Source: Cristatella mucedo (lineage: Eukaryota > Bryozoa > Phylactolaemata > Cristatellidae). From it: 64,000 nucleotides of DNA. The number at the start of each line of letters is the position of its first letter. Position 1 is the stretch's first letter. The notes beneath the pieces are model-generated. The model saw only the letters and a program-made list of their open reading frames with translations. It was not told the origin of the DNA and did not search any database. The stretch spans positions 11,266,001 to 11,330,000 of the forward strand of contig WPIO01000007.1 in the NCBI GenBank assembly GCA_009760855.2, read 5' to 3'. Position numbers and translations under genes: made by a program. Positions 41,350 to 55,157 of this stretch are shown piece by piece.

Positions 41350-41420
41350 TAAGACGGCTGTATAACACCCGCAGAGAACCAAATCTGTAGCCAGGTGCTT
41401 TACAACTCGCTGCAAGAAAA
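41350..41420 (-). mobile_element. LINE/SINE tail fragment
   Basis: Complement shows GCAGCGAGTTGTAAAGCACC and a decayed hairpin ending GGGTGTTATACAG. Confidence 0.5.
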
Positions 41421-41429
41421 GCAATGACT

Positions 41430-43140
41430 ATTCTCTCTAAATGAATGGGCTTGACCAAGGGATAATTTTCGTTTAGCCACTGCAAACTGTAATCTGTTTG
41501 AACTTTCCAATCCTCTCGTGTCACAGCAGCTTCCTTGTCATTTCCAGCATGTCTTGTCAGACTTGGTCAGCATTAGTTCATGTAATGCTGAGTGGTACTC
41601 TTAACCATGGAATAGAGACACAACTTGTACTACTGGTACTTGCTGTATAAACTCGAGGCTGGTGAAATGCCAGAAGTAGGTTCTATTTGTTGCAGAACCA
41701 ATTTGGTAGCAAAATGGTATGTTCTTCCACATTTTTCCACATTCTTTTGTTTGCCAGCTATGTGCAAAGAAGCTCGAAAAATGAGCCTGTTCTATTAGTT
41801 TCTGGAGCCTTGACCAGCATTCGACTTGTCACACTTTTCCCAGAATAGAATGTAGTAGCACCATCAAAGCACTGTAGAGAAGGATGTGCTATACACATTG
41901 AAGTATCCTTTTTGGGAGACATCTCTATGTGACGGTATATTGGCATTCTTTAGTGGCTGTCAAAACTTGAAAAAAGCTGTTTTTGCATGTGATTGGCTGT
42001 AGGACATAGTTTGAAAAGATACAAGAAATGCCTGACATAGTACAACTATCAGCCTATTTGATACGTTTCCTGATGAATAAAGAATGAAAGAACTTGGTAT
42101 CAATGGCCTTTTCTCACTCGGTGTTCCAAATGCAGGTGCACCATTAGACTTCTTTATTGTTATCAGTAGTTGAAGAAATTCTTTAGTAGTATCTGTAGAC
42201 AGGGCTCCGGGTCGAAAGCAAGGGATCGAAAGCAAGGGATCGAAAGCAAGGGATCGAAAGCAAGGGATCGAAAGCAAGGGATCGAAAGCAAGGGATCGAA
42301 AGCAAGGGATCTAAGGATCTACCAATTTTTTTGGATCGATCAGGCTCGAGTCGTGTAGTTGTCAGAAGCCAGGCCAAGCCTTCGATCCCAGACAGGCTAA
42401 GTATTTGATTTGGTCTTCTGCTGGCATCCATAGGCCGAACGGACAAGGCTCCTTTATTTCTTTTGTAAACTTTCCTATGGTTGATTTCAGCATAGTGCAG
42501 ATCAGCTGGAGCTGTTAGGCTTGCATTTCAATCACTGCCTGCTCACTGTACAAGATCCCCTCTTCATTAATTCAGTTCAAGTGTGTGTATTGCGTTTTAA
42601 CTGAGTCAACCTTTAGCTTAAGGAATGCCTCACCAAATCCAACCGGGTACCGAGGAAGTGATGCTTGTACTGTCTGGCTGCAATACTGCAAAGTCTCCCA
42701 CAATATGATCACCCATGAACCTAACAATATCACGTGCAACATGATGTAAGCAACTTGTTTTGTTTGGATACATCAATCCTGTCCTGTGCAAGCTTGTGGC
42801 TGGGCTGTCTTAACAACTTCTGCAAAGTTGTGGCCCCCTTTTTTCCTGAAAGTCACTCCTTTGAGGGAAGGGGAGAATTTTTCGTTGCTCACTACAGGAA
42901 GTTGGGCTGCTTTAATGTTACTCGATTTAAAGAAATGATTGCTTATAGACACAAAGTGTGTAGATTTGGTGGCTCGCTAATGTAAGTAATTTTTAAGATC
43001 AGGCATGCTGTATTTGTGAAAATAGCTCAATCTCATTTGCTTTCATGGCGTGCTATTTTTGTGTGTGGCTGGCTAGTAGCAGCATTACTGGCATGCAAAG
43101 TATTCATAGTCTGTTGCTTGATTGTAATGCAACCATTATG
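41430..43140. other. Unassigned sequence with a minisatellite
   Basis: Broken - strand frames over 41530-42170 hint at an old transposon but show no motif I can name. The minisatellite at 42209-42306 is listed separately. A possible 5' UTR acceptor of the ZNF622/REI1 gene (CACTTTTGCAG) lies at 43150, so its 5' UTR exon may be within or upstream of this stretch. Confidence 0.35.
42209..42306. repeat. 14-bp minisatellite, seven units
   Basis: Seven head-to-tail copies of GGATCGAAAGCAAG; the first has GGGTCG. Units 2-7 are identical. A related CTTCGATCCCAGACAGG lies 70 bp downstream in inverted sense. Confidence 0.97.
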
Positions 43141-43182
43141 CACTTTTGCAGTAATTACCAGTGCCATAGCCGATCCTTAAAA

Positions 43183-43356
43183 ATGACGAGCCTATTCACA
43201 TGCATCGCCTGTCGGCTGGCCTTCAGTGACGCAGAGGTGCAGCGCCTGCACTATAAAACAGACTGGCATAGATACAACCTGAAAAGAAAAATGGCAGATC
43301 TTGCACCAGTGACGATGGAGAATTTTAACGAGCGAGTTCTACAGCAGAGAGCTCAG
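43183..43356 (+). CDS. ZNF622: ZNF622 exon 1: first zinc finger
   Basis: ATG at 43183; 58 codons; donor CAG|GTATGC. 'TCIACRLAFSDAEVQRLHYK' then 'TDWHRYNLKRK', the N-terminal C2H2 finger typical of the family. The start agrees with the family N-terminus. Confidence 0.96.
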
Positions 43357-45473
43357 GTATGCTCTTGATTGTTCTTTGCTTTTAGCTGTCCTGCTCAACT
43401 GTGTTACAGCTAAGTAGGTCGTTCAGCTGCGCCTCCAACCAACCTCAAAAATCTATTCGAAACCATACCTTCAGTTTGCTTACTCTTAAAGCCAAGAACT
43501 TATTGCCGACTGACGTCATGACATCCCCTGACTTGACGTTATTTAAAAAGGAAGCTGAAAACCCACCTGTTGCTTACCATTTGCTCCATCCCTGTGAGTG
43601 GTCATTTGTGTGCATATACCCCCTGAAATTGTGCAGATATGTTACTAACCAATTGACTTGACATGCTTTGTTTCTAGCATGCCAATCGTTTTCTGAGGTT
43701 GCTAAACACGTTTCATTAGTATCGTTATTATTAGTATCATCAAGGCCATAAAAAATTGTAGTTAGATGCTTAGCAACGGCTGTGCTACCTTCGCTTGATC
43801 AGGTGGATGCCGAGGACACGCCGCCTCCGGCACAGTACTGCGACTGCTGCCGGAAGAAATTTTCGTCTGATGGCGCCTACCAAAGTCACCTTCAGTCGGC
43901 CAAGCACCGGCTGAAGGCATCGTCGGCGTCCAGTTTGGAGTTGCCAGTCAAAACGCAGAAGCGAGGGAATGCGGATGTGCTCATCCAGCCGTTTGGTGCC
44001 AGCCAGGAGAAGCGAGCTGTGACATCTAAGCAGGAGCTGGCGGCAACAACGGCATCGGATCAGTCGGCAGACGTAGTCGAAATGGAAGAAGGTAATGCTG
44101 CTGCGACAGATGCTCAATTTACCCAGGCTCCTGTGAGAGACATAGTATGGTCGGTTAGTGGTAGTGCTACTTGCCTTGCCAAGCCAATCCAGTGAATTCG
44201 CTGCATCGATGGCTGGCTAGCCAGCATTGCCAACGTCCTCCCATCAAATGTTCGTCAGCCGTTCGATTGCTGTTGTTGTGTCATGCCACATATTTATTCT
44301 GTGGCTGTCTTAGCTAGCGAATGGCCTTTGCAGCCCGGCTTGGCAGGTCGGCCGAGGCAGCCATGGTGTGCCAATCTCACCCAATGAGCTGTGGTGGGGA
44401 GGAAGGCTTTTTAGGGTTAGTGTTTTGGTGGCTCTTCATGCCACCAAGAATGCCGTGTCAAGGCTCTTGGTGGGTCTTCCCTCTCAGAGGACAGCAGAGC
44501 TTGTCTATTCGTCGTTATGGGATTGTCTCTCCATCCTCTGCCTTTCTCTCCATTAGCACCTTAAAGGCAGCCTCCTCCCCCGGTAAAAATTTGGTGCTCT
44601 ACAAATTCGTATTCCTGATTCCTCTGTATTGGCTAGCAGTTGCATCTTTGAAGCTAGCATTGAGGACTATACATTTCTTGCTTTTCACGTGCTTCTAGAC
44701 AAACATGCTGGCGATTGCTAATGAAGAATATCACAATCTAGGAAAATGAGCTACGCTTGTTTTTCCCTGGCAGAAATTCCTTCATCGTCTGTTCACTTTA
44801 GTTTTGAATGGGAGAAATGGTTGGTTCTTCTTTGCTATTTGCACGTCAGTGGGCATATTTATATTAAGTTTTGCGAAATTCTAGAGGAAATCGCCATTTC
44901 AATGACAAAACTAAAGTGCATGTGTGCGCGCGCAAGTGTGTATGTGTTCTATTGTTGAAATCTTAGCAAATCTCAATTACAGGCATTCTTGCACCTCAGA
45001 AACCTAGTGAGTACACATCAAAATTGCAATGCTTTTTTAGTGTATAGCATGCACTTGCATTTAATGAATAATAGCAAACATTTGAGTTGTGAGTGGCAAA
45101 TCACGTTTCTTGTGGTTTTTTAAATAAAGTAAATATCCCCAGAGTGGGCTTGATGCACTCTGCAGTGGCATTGTGCAATTTTGAGCTGCCAGTACCAGCC
45201 TGTTATGGGGTTGCCCGACTCGTCGATACAGTTACACAGTAAGTGTCAAATACATAATCCAGTGCTGCATTAGCCACACCAACATAGAGAGCCAATTTTG
45301 GAACTGATGTTATTGACACTTATCATGCCTCCCGAAGACCTTATAGAGCACTTCAGCCCCTGTGTGCTGCAGATCCCAAAGCTTATTTCCCAGCGTTCTC
45401 CGCCTTCCTCCTAGTGACCTAATTATTCTGGCTGTAGACCAGTCCTATATGCGTGTTCACACCCACACATGCA

Positions 45474-45566
<93 letters not shown>

Positions 45567-48500
45567 ACACTGTGCTTTACAGTTGGGTGTTTTACAAAAT
45601 CAAGTCTAAAAACACGAGCACCAGATAGGATTAATATTTGGAATCAATAAATGTTTCAGAGTATGTACCTTTGCTGGCTTTTTGTGACCATTCTTGTTGG
45701 TACAATTGTGCATGTCTATCATTTTTTGTCATCGTTCAAATGCATTGCTGGATGCCGCTGCATCTGCTAGGGTTCTTAAGTTTGGCAACTCCCGGAAGAA
45801 GCCTAGACACAGCAAGAGAGTTGGTAAGGAGTTTGCATCCAATATTTTTTGAATGTTTCCGGTCCACCATGTGAGCAATCCCTCAAGCATTTAAGTCAGT
45901 CACACTAATCTAGTGGTCACCAGGCCGGCTATAACTCTAGTGGTCACTCTTAAAGTGTGCTTATAGAATGGGTGTTCAATGTGCGATAAACCTAAAGTAA
46001 TACGTGATATGATAACCTGACACATGATCTGTTTGCTGTGACTGAGACCTAGAGGCAATCGACTGACTGGCTGATCATAACTGATGCCACTCCATGCTTC
46101 GCTTTCTTCAATACCCTTTATATAATAAGTTCAATAAAACTGGCGGTGAAGTAGCCATTGGCAAAATTGCTATATGTTTGCCGTTCCATCGAGGCCATCT
46201 TTCGAATCTCTTATATTGAGCCCCTTCAACAGCAAGCAGCTAATGGTGGCAGTGATCTGTCACTGGTGGAATGCTGCAACACAACACTAGTCCATTATCT
46301 TGACTATATCGTGACACACATGTGTTTTACTACTCTCATATATTGGCTTTGCTTACACGTTTGTCTTGCTTAAATTGTCTAGTGGCCAAATACAGACTAA
46401 AGCCGATTCACTCAGTGCGAGACTACCTGCCGACAGTGCTTGCTGACATTTGAAATGGTCGAAAATCAAGCAACTTATATCGCTCAACCTCACCCGATAA
46501 GGTAGCCGCATTATCGAATGATTCAGGTTCAAGAATAGTATTGGCAGTGGTAATAATGTATTCCACCAAAATAAAGCTGGCGTCATTGCACTTTCCTATC
46601 GGAAGGATATTCTTCTGGGAATATCAGTGTGGAGCACTCACTGGCTGGCTGCAGCTATTCAAGTCAGCTTTGGTCCTGCAGTCATCCATCCTTAAATTGG
46701 TTGACAGACCCTCCTGCTGTTGGGGTGCATGATTGCACGGAATGCTGTCGTACGACGTCGGCACAGGTACACTCTCGCAGGTTAGGATGTGACAATGACA
46801 TAGCAGCAGTCGAAAGATAAACCACAAGCACCACGCCTCTCTTATTTCAGTCTTGGGTAAAGCCAAATTGGTGAGTCCCGTGGAGGCAGCTGAGCAGGTT
46901 GATGGCCAACAGAATAATGCACCATTTTCGAACACCGTGCTGACGATGCACATACATGAATAGCTCATATTGCTGGTTCTGATGCCACATGACACCGTAG
47001 TGCTTGTCTGGACTGGCACTGCTGCAAGCACGTAGGGCAATTAAGTATGTAGCAAGTGACTGCATTCGAACGTGCAGCAGACAACTTCTACCCCCAGGGC
47101 TAGATTTAGACAAACCCAACAACATGCCTAACACTAAAAGATGCTGTTCACTTCTTATAAGGGCGACCCACAAATTAATGAAGCCCATAATCGTAAATCC
47201 TCGAGTCCCAACAAAATGTCGTCTCGGCAGCCCAGTCGACTTACGGCTTATTCAGGCAGCTTTTTTTTTTTACCGGTCACAGCCTAATTCGTAAATCTGC
47301 CAACAAAGGTTGCCAACCTTGCTCACCAGTTAGCTGACCAAGATTCGATCCTTTGCAATCTTTGCGGTCTGCCACCATGCACCCCCAAAAACCACCTTTA
47401 GTTCAGGAAGAGGCCTGGACAGCTTAGCATTCACCAGTGTAGACGCCAGTGGTATGCCCCCTAGAAGGGATGTATCACTCTTATCAGTCGCTGGTACAGG
47501 CAAGGTCAAGGTCCAGCTCTTTCATTTTACAATTAAGCTGATGTAAGGATTTTCTGGCAGTCGTTTACTCTAAAGAACTTGGGGCTAACCGAAAGTGTTT
47601 CCCCACATAGCACGGGCACATTTGCTGTGTTAAGATTGTAAAGATTTTGGATTTTTGAGCTTTGCTGGCAACCACAGTTAGATGTTGTTGTATGTTGACC
47701 CGTGATCAGTGAGAATATTTGTGAACGATCCATTAGTTCACGTGTCATGTGAGTGATGATTTGCTTATGTCTGATTTGCAAGAGGCACACAACCCAATGT
47801 ACAGCTTCACTGGCCGTGCATCTATTCCCAACTGTTCGGACTTGGTACTTGTAATTTGGAACTGTGATTGGTTGCCGAATTATAACGTTACTTATATGTT
47901 TCTTTTAATTCTATCTCCATTCATAACCGTGTCGGCAATTGTGCTTTGGTTTTCGGTTCTTTTTATGTGACTGTCTCGAGCGGGAGCTGTCCCAGTGGAA
48001 GCCTCGGATGAGCTCCAGATGTCGGCACTAGTCTTCGGCATTGCTGCTATGCTGTGCGGACTTTCGAAGCTCTGCTGCCTCTGCAGCGAATTGCTGCTCG
48101 GCGCCCTGCTTGTACGCCCATGCTCGAGCTTCGGCAGGATGCACCGCTGCTACGGTGGCCATTGGACCCGGCGGCATTGTGGGACTTTAGCTGCCTCCTG
48201 ACGCCACTCTTGCCTGCCACTAGTTACCACCTCTCGTGAAGCGCAGCGGATGAGCAATGTCAAGTCGGGTCGCCCTGCCGCTGCTTCGAAAATCCTCGAA
48301 TGCCACGCGTCGTGTGTGTCACAGCTCGCCTGTCTTTGATAGGCAGCGTGGACGACGACGTCGACGACGGGGATGCCGATGAGTACGAAGGAGATGCGCT
48401 GGGCATCGAGGAGTGCCTGTTTTGCTCTCACGTCAGCTCGAGCGCCGAAGATAATTTAGTGCACATGAGCAATCGGCACGGCTTCTTCGTTCCCGACGCC

Positions 48501-51500
48501 GAATACCTTGTCGACGTGGAGGGGCTTCTTAGTCATCTCGGTGAGTGCTCGTGGCAGCCATGCTTTCTCCGCAAGAGGACCATCGTCTTTTTTGCAGAGG
48601 CTTGAGTGTGCTCAGCGACCGTGCATCACCTCTATTATTATGGTTATTATTATTAGTATAATCAACCAAAAGGGTAATACGTTAGACCAGAAGGCACACA
48701 CTGATACACTCTAATTTGCTGAAAGACCTCGCATGTTAAATTTCCTGGAGGCTTAATTCTGAAAAGTCACCAAGATTTAAAATAGCCAGAGTTTTGCTCC
48801 GAAATTGGATGATTTTTGTCAAATTCTGTGCATATACCTCATTGTGGCACATCTTTTGACGTCCCACTTTGCCGCACTAGGTGAGAAGGTCGGAGTCGGC
48901 AAGATGTGCCTGTGGTGCAACGATAAGGGGCATGCGTTCTACGCTACCAAGGCCGTTCAGCAGCATATGATGGACAAAGGGCACTGCAAGATGCTATTTG
49001 AAGGGGATGCAGTGTACGAGTTCTCGGATTTTTACGATTACAGGTGACAAATGGCTTGCCTTGTGCACCCTATGCGCAGCTCTCATCCGTTGTGCTTTAG
49101 ACAAGGTAGTCCATGATTATATCCTGCCATTTTGCGTTGCAATGTTATGCACGCGCTTGCGGCAGCTGCTTGCTTGTGTCTTGCGTCGAGTAGCAGCCCT
49201 TGAATGAGATCTGCTCGTGTGCTGCCGCGATCGTGGCTGCGCATCACTTGCAGAGTTGTGAGCACATGTGCGCATTGACTGATGTCATGGGGATACAGTA
49301 TTTGCGTTCTTCTTTACTCGTGCAGACTGAACTCTCAGGGCCATAAATATTCATGAAGGCCAGCAATATGACCATCGGATAACTGGCTCAAGATCCTACT
49401 AATAAATTAAGCTGTCACCCACTAGTTGTCAAGCATGCACGAACAAATGTTAATTTTTGCTGCTTGTTGAGATACAAATATTCCAATCCTCTATGTCAGG
49501 AATGCGATGCAGTGCTCCAATACCTGCACGGGGGGGGGGGGAAGGAGGGAAAAGGTTAGCTGATTTAGCAGTCTCATGCAGCAGGGAGTCATTGGTGTAT
49601 TTCTCACCTTTTCTTCGACTTACTCAAAACCAACGTCGGCTGTTATCGAAGAGGTGAAGTTTGCTTTCATGTGACCAATAAACTGACATCAATCTTTAGG
49701 GTTTCATTGGGCATGGCACGTGTCCTAAAGCAGCCTTTCGGCATTAGTAATAATTATGATAATACTAATACATTGTTATAGCGCCCTCAGATAGCGCAAT
49801 CCCTTTCTAGGCGTAATCTCTTTCTAGGCGTAATCTCTTTCTAGGCGCTTCACATATTCTATAAAGGAAGCATGATAAAATTATTTGTAGCTTTATGCTG
49901 CTTTCTCAGCTAGGCACTTTCTTTGAGGCTCTTCCTCGAATTTTCTCTTCCACCGGTCGATGATGCGTCGTTAGCCTGTTAATTGTGGTCTCTGTTGGGG
50001 CTTACAGTGACAGCACCAGCTCGGTCAAGCTGCCCTTCCTTTCGGGTTGTGCTGCAGCCATTTCAGCCGACTGTCCTCGTGGCTCTGAGTTGGCCCAGTG
50101 GTTAAGGTGCTCGTCCCCTGACTAAGGTCTAGCCGAGGTCGTGGGCTCGAGCCCCGTGGCATATGTGAAGTGCCTGAATAGAGATTAAATTCACTTAAGG
50201 TGGTATACAAACGAATTATATTTTATAATTATATTATGTCGTGTTCTGGCAGCACAGTCAGCGTCTGTTGGCCATGTAACCCATTCCAGTGTACTTAGGC
50301 AGATTATACCTGACACGACCTTTCCCCACTCCTAAGTTATGGCAGTATTCCTATTGCACTGGCATTGTTCGTAAAGGACTAGCAAAATAGTTTTAGCAAA
50401 GGCAGTGTGCTACTTTGACTTTGGCATGTTGCAGCACACATAATCTGATTGCATAAATTGATGACATCTGCGCATGGATGACAGCAAATTTTCTTGAATT
50501 AAATGATGAAAGTAACTTGCTAGTTGTGGGCAAACCAAATGTAATTCAGAAATTGGAAAGGCTAACACTCAAAATCAGCTCTGCCAGCATATCTCCTGTT
50601 GAATCTGCACGAAATCTAGGTGTCATGTTCCAAAGTGACCTTTCTTTAGACGACCACACCAGCTCCACAATCAAGTCTGCCTACTTTCAGCTACATAACA
50701 TTGCAGAAATTCGGGCTTGTTTAGATAGGGATGCCACATCTAAGTTGGTCCATGCATTTGTGACATCTCGTCTTCACTTCTATAACTCACTGCTTGCTGG
50801 CCTACCGGCATGTGCAATCAGGCGCTTACAGCTGGTGCAAAACTATGCAGCTAGGATTGTCTGCTGTGAGCGTCACAGTTGGCACATCACACCACACTTC
50901 TGGCTACCAGTGAAGCAACTGATCGACTTCAAGGTTTTGTCGCTCACTTTTAGGTTCCTTCATTCTTTGACTCCAGCCTACCTATCAGATCAACTCTCCC
51001 ACCAGGGCCAAGCAGCGTCCCACCCGCTTTTCGGAATCTAACTGTCTACCAATACCTCGTACAAACCTCAAATTTTTTGGAGACCGTGCATTTAGTTCTT
51101 ATGCACCCAAAGCCTGGAACTCACTTCCGACTTCCGTCATGACATCCTCTGACTTGACCACATTTAAAAAGAAATTAAAAACGCACCTATTTATGACAGC
51201 ATTTAGTGGGTCCCTTTGATTCGTCCTTTATGTGCTTATGCGTGCTGACAATGTTGCATGCTGCCACTAACCACACTTGCATGCTGACCCGGATGCATGT
51301 CACCCCTAATCATGTTATTCATGTGGTTTATCAAGCATGATACCACTCAGCATTCGATCGTGTTTCCTTTGCAGCAAATGTAAAGTGCCCAGAACGAGAT
51401 TGAGTTTCCTGAGGGCGCTTTATCAAGTGTGTTATTATTATTGTAATAAGCCAGAAAGGGTAATGCGTTTGACCAGAAGGCACACACTTACACTCTAATT

Positions 51501-54500
51501 TGCTGAAAGACCCCATATGTTAAATTTCATTGAGTCGTAATTCTGAAAAGTCACAAAGATTTAAAAAAAGCACGATTTATGCTCCGAAATTGGATGATTT
51601 TTGTCGAATTCTGTGCACATAGCTTATTGTGACAATTCTTATACGTGTCCACAAAGCGATTCATCGGTTGCTTGTTGCTAACGATGTCACGCCTGAGCAG
51701 TTTCCCTGCTTGTGCCCACAGCGTCGACATATGGCCTCTCTCCTACGTGTGTAAATACTTACGGCCCGGGTCTATGTTCTTTTACTTGTAAAGCCAAAGT
51801 AGATTTTGTGGACTGGCAGTGCTCTGATGCACAGTAGACCAAGAGGTAAATTGACAGCTGGCGAACCAGCCGAAAGTGGCGCGTGTGAGAATATTGAGCC
51901 TAGACCACAAGCTGCCAGTGCTTCCGTGGCATTAGACAGCATGCCTTTCTTCTACTTGCGAATCTGTTACCAGCGCAATCATATATAGCAATGCACCTGT
52001 TGTATTCATTCGTGTATCACAGCGCTCTGAGTGTGTGCTAAGCTAACGGTGCTGCTCATATCTGTGATAACTTTGTTTGATACAAGGCCTGTAATAGAGC
52101 TGCAATGATCTGACTTGGCCTGTGATATCTGCTGCTAGACTGGTTTTCACTTGTTGGGAAAATACGCATAGAAAAAGGAAACTTCTGCATAAACCTAAAA
52201 GCCATCGTAGCACCGTATGCCACATGAGTGCCATTTTTGTCTCATTCGCATACCTACGCAGTGTTACCAATAAGATATCTTGTCTTGGAAGCACCACGGG
52301 TCTGTTGAATAACGTTAGGCAGCCTTTAGTGGCTGTGCTCTTGGTATGGGTTCACCACACCAAAATCAGCTGTGAGGATTACTGGGTTTGATGCTCCTAG
52401 CAGGTACTCACCGTTTTCAGCAGATACTAATTCAGATTTTGCTATCACGACATCCACTGTGTATTAGTTGAAACTGGTGGCTTGTTTTTACTTTTATATG
52501 TGTCGATTTTAGATCAAGCTACCCAGATGATGGAATAGCTGATGAAAGCAGTGATCTGCCTGTAGTTCCGGCAGACCTAGAGGTGCAAGAAGATGATTAT
52601 CGGCTCACGTTGCCATCAGGTGATTTTCCTAAATGTGTTTCATGATGCGCAGCTGTCAATATGGATGTCTGAAACATTGCCCAGACCGCAGTTGAGGAAG
52701 GATGTTCCTACTTGTAGGCGATATGGTTCCGAATGGCCATCCAGGTTGCCTTCAAGCTGACACACATTTCCATAGTATCAATTGTATGTAGTGCTGCCTA
52801 TTTTCATTCAAAACTGGCTTGTGGCTTGCATAAAAGCTGGAAGGGGGCAGAGCAAATAGCCTATTGGAGTATGTACCCGAGTGCACTTAAGTGAGGACAA
52901 ATGCTAGAGTTGTCTTTTACCTGCTTTAATATTTTTTTATGGGAGTGAAGGTATGAAGACCCACTGCACGTATCATTAGCAACGGAGAGTGACTCAAACT
53001 AAAACCGATGGGACTCGGCAATCTAAGGCCCTCGTAATGGGAAATCGGGGCAAATATGGCTGTTTCACCTAAACACGGTATAAGGCAAGGTCCTGATCCG
53101 AATTTCACCGAGAAAGAAAGTGATAATCCGGATCAGTGATTACCACATATATATGCATGCAAGTTTGATTGTGGAAGATAAGACACGTTTAGCCCTCTCT
53201 CTGCTGGCTGGGCTTCGAGTTTGTCATCATTAATCGGGTTCCAAAAGCAGTGCCCGGGTTTCATTTTTGGAATGTTCAAATTGATTTTGTAAAACTGGTA
53301 TATTTCAATTTTTTTGTTTATTTCAATATTGTAAACTGCTGACTTATCTTGCAGAATTAATTAGCAAGTGGAGCTGTAGAGCATTCCATTGCCTTCTATG
53401 CATATCCAAGAGAAATTACAAATGAAAATTTAATTTGTATAAACAGCTTCGACTATATAGTTCAACTTGAGGTCGAGGCCTGATATAGTAGCAGCAGGCT
53501 GGAGGCTGTCAATAAAACATACTTCGGGGGTTGACAGCCTTTTCTGATATCGTCAGGCTTTCTTTTTAACTAGGTGGTTGCATGGACTATGCACACGGAA
53601 AGTGCTCTTACGATGTCAAGTTATTAATGTGCCACAAGCAGGGTAAATCAAAGTGTATGCCCTAGCTTGGGTATGCAAACAAGGTAAACGATACTAGCAG
53701 GCAATCAGTGAGAATGAGAATGCTCTTCAGTTTATTCACTGATATGCTGAAGAGCAACAATTTCCGAGTCAGTATTGCAGTCTGAACGTCATCTGAAATG
53801 CATAGCCATGTCTTGAATTGAACGTGTGCAGCAATCATACAAATCCCAGTCTCATATGCACACAGCCTAGCAAACGAAGTCCAGATGGGCTGCCTTCCAA
53901 GCGCTACCAGTCTGCATAAAAAAAGTAATCGAATGCCTGGGTACAATAGACTTATTTACCTATTGTAGCCATGCTGTCGGGAAGGAAAAATAGTTAATTT
54001 TTAAATTAATTCAATCGAATAGTTTTTTTGGTTATTCCGCCTGTGCATTGCTCCAGTTTTGAGAGGTTTTTGCCGTTACATGCATACAATCGACTGGATC
54101 AAAGGGAGCCCTCAGGGATATGATCGCCTCTTTGGCCGTCTCGAGGTTTTGCAGTGACTCCGTGAAGACAAAGCCTGAATCAGCATGTGTATGAAGTGCC
54201 GATAGCTGCTTAGTCTTTCTCTTGGTATGTTGTTATGACAACCGAAATAGCATACATTTATATTTATTTCTGTGCATACAGGCTGGGCAGCTATTAAACC
54301 AAGTGAACACTCCATGTGAACTCTGTGGTCAGAAGTGCTGTTCACTGGTCTGTTTGTTCCTCATGATATTGCTCCCTTTTGTCCTAGGCCAACGTTGCTA
54401 AATTGTCATGTAGTTGGTCGTAGATATCCCGAAGTCTTTCTACCGGTTCTTGATATACTCAGGTATGTTTGCTTTAGTGACATACTCAAGGATGTCTGAT

Positions 54501-54874
54501 ACTTTCTCTTAAATGTCCTCACATGGTGGCCGACCTGCAGTTTTTGCTTAAAGCCCCATTTCTCTACTCAGCAGCCTTATTCGTCCGACCGGTTCGTGTT
54601 ATTTTTACCCTGCTTTGTTTCCTGTCCTTGTTGTCCTGCCAAAATGTCATTGCCGTAATTTAGTGTGCCTGTTTCTTGTGGATGCCATTGTCATTTCTAT
54701 CCAGCTAGCTGTGTATACATCCTAGCTTTGACTTAAAAGCACATTCGACAAATTTGGACTGTGCTCAGAATCCAGCGGATGGCCAGGCACATATATTGCT
54801 CGAACTTCCGGGGTCAGTTTACTCGTAGGATATCATCATTCATGTCAATCTAGCAGTATGTGAATCCTAACAAA

Positions 54875-54970
<96 letters not shown>

Positions 54971-55109
54971 TGTATATACACACACACATAAAATAACATA
55001 ACTAGACTGTATCAGGAAATCCTTTGATCAGCCTGTCCCAAGGCAACCCTGTATGCCGTGGGCCCAAACATTGTGTGGTCACGCGCTTCACACACGGCTT
55101 GCTCGAAAA

Positions 55110-55157
<48 letters not shown>

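Larger units (their letters stand above)
44092..48342 (+). other. ZNF622 intron 2
   Basis: 4.25 kb holding a (CA)n tract (45474-45564) and a LINE-A endonuclease fragment (45895-46260). Broken - strand frames at 46600-47190 were not identified. The GC-rich last 400 bp before exon 3 show no further exon that is needed for the frame. Confidence 0.7.

Noticed and set aside
42209-42306. CRISPR-like array
   Set aside because: The 14-bp units are strictly head to tail without spacers, in an animal genome: a minisatellite.
46600-47190. - strand frames of 138 and 113 codons as a gene
   Set aside because: They overlap in different frames, have no domain, and lie in a ZNF622 intron; an old unidentified repeat is more likely.
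47950-48342. Additional ZNF622 exon in the GC-rich stretch before exon 3
   Set aside because: No acceptor/donor pair with a 3n length and family similarity was found; direct splicing of exons 2 and 3 keeps the frame.
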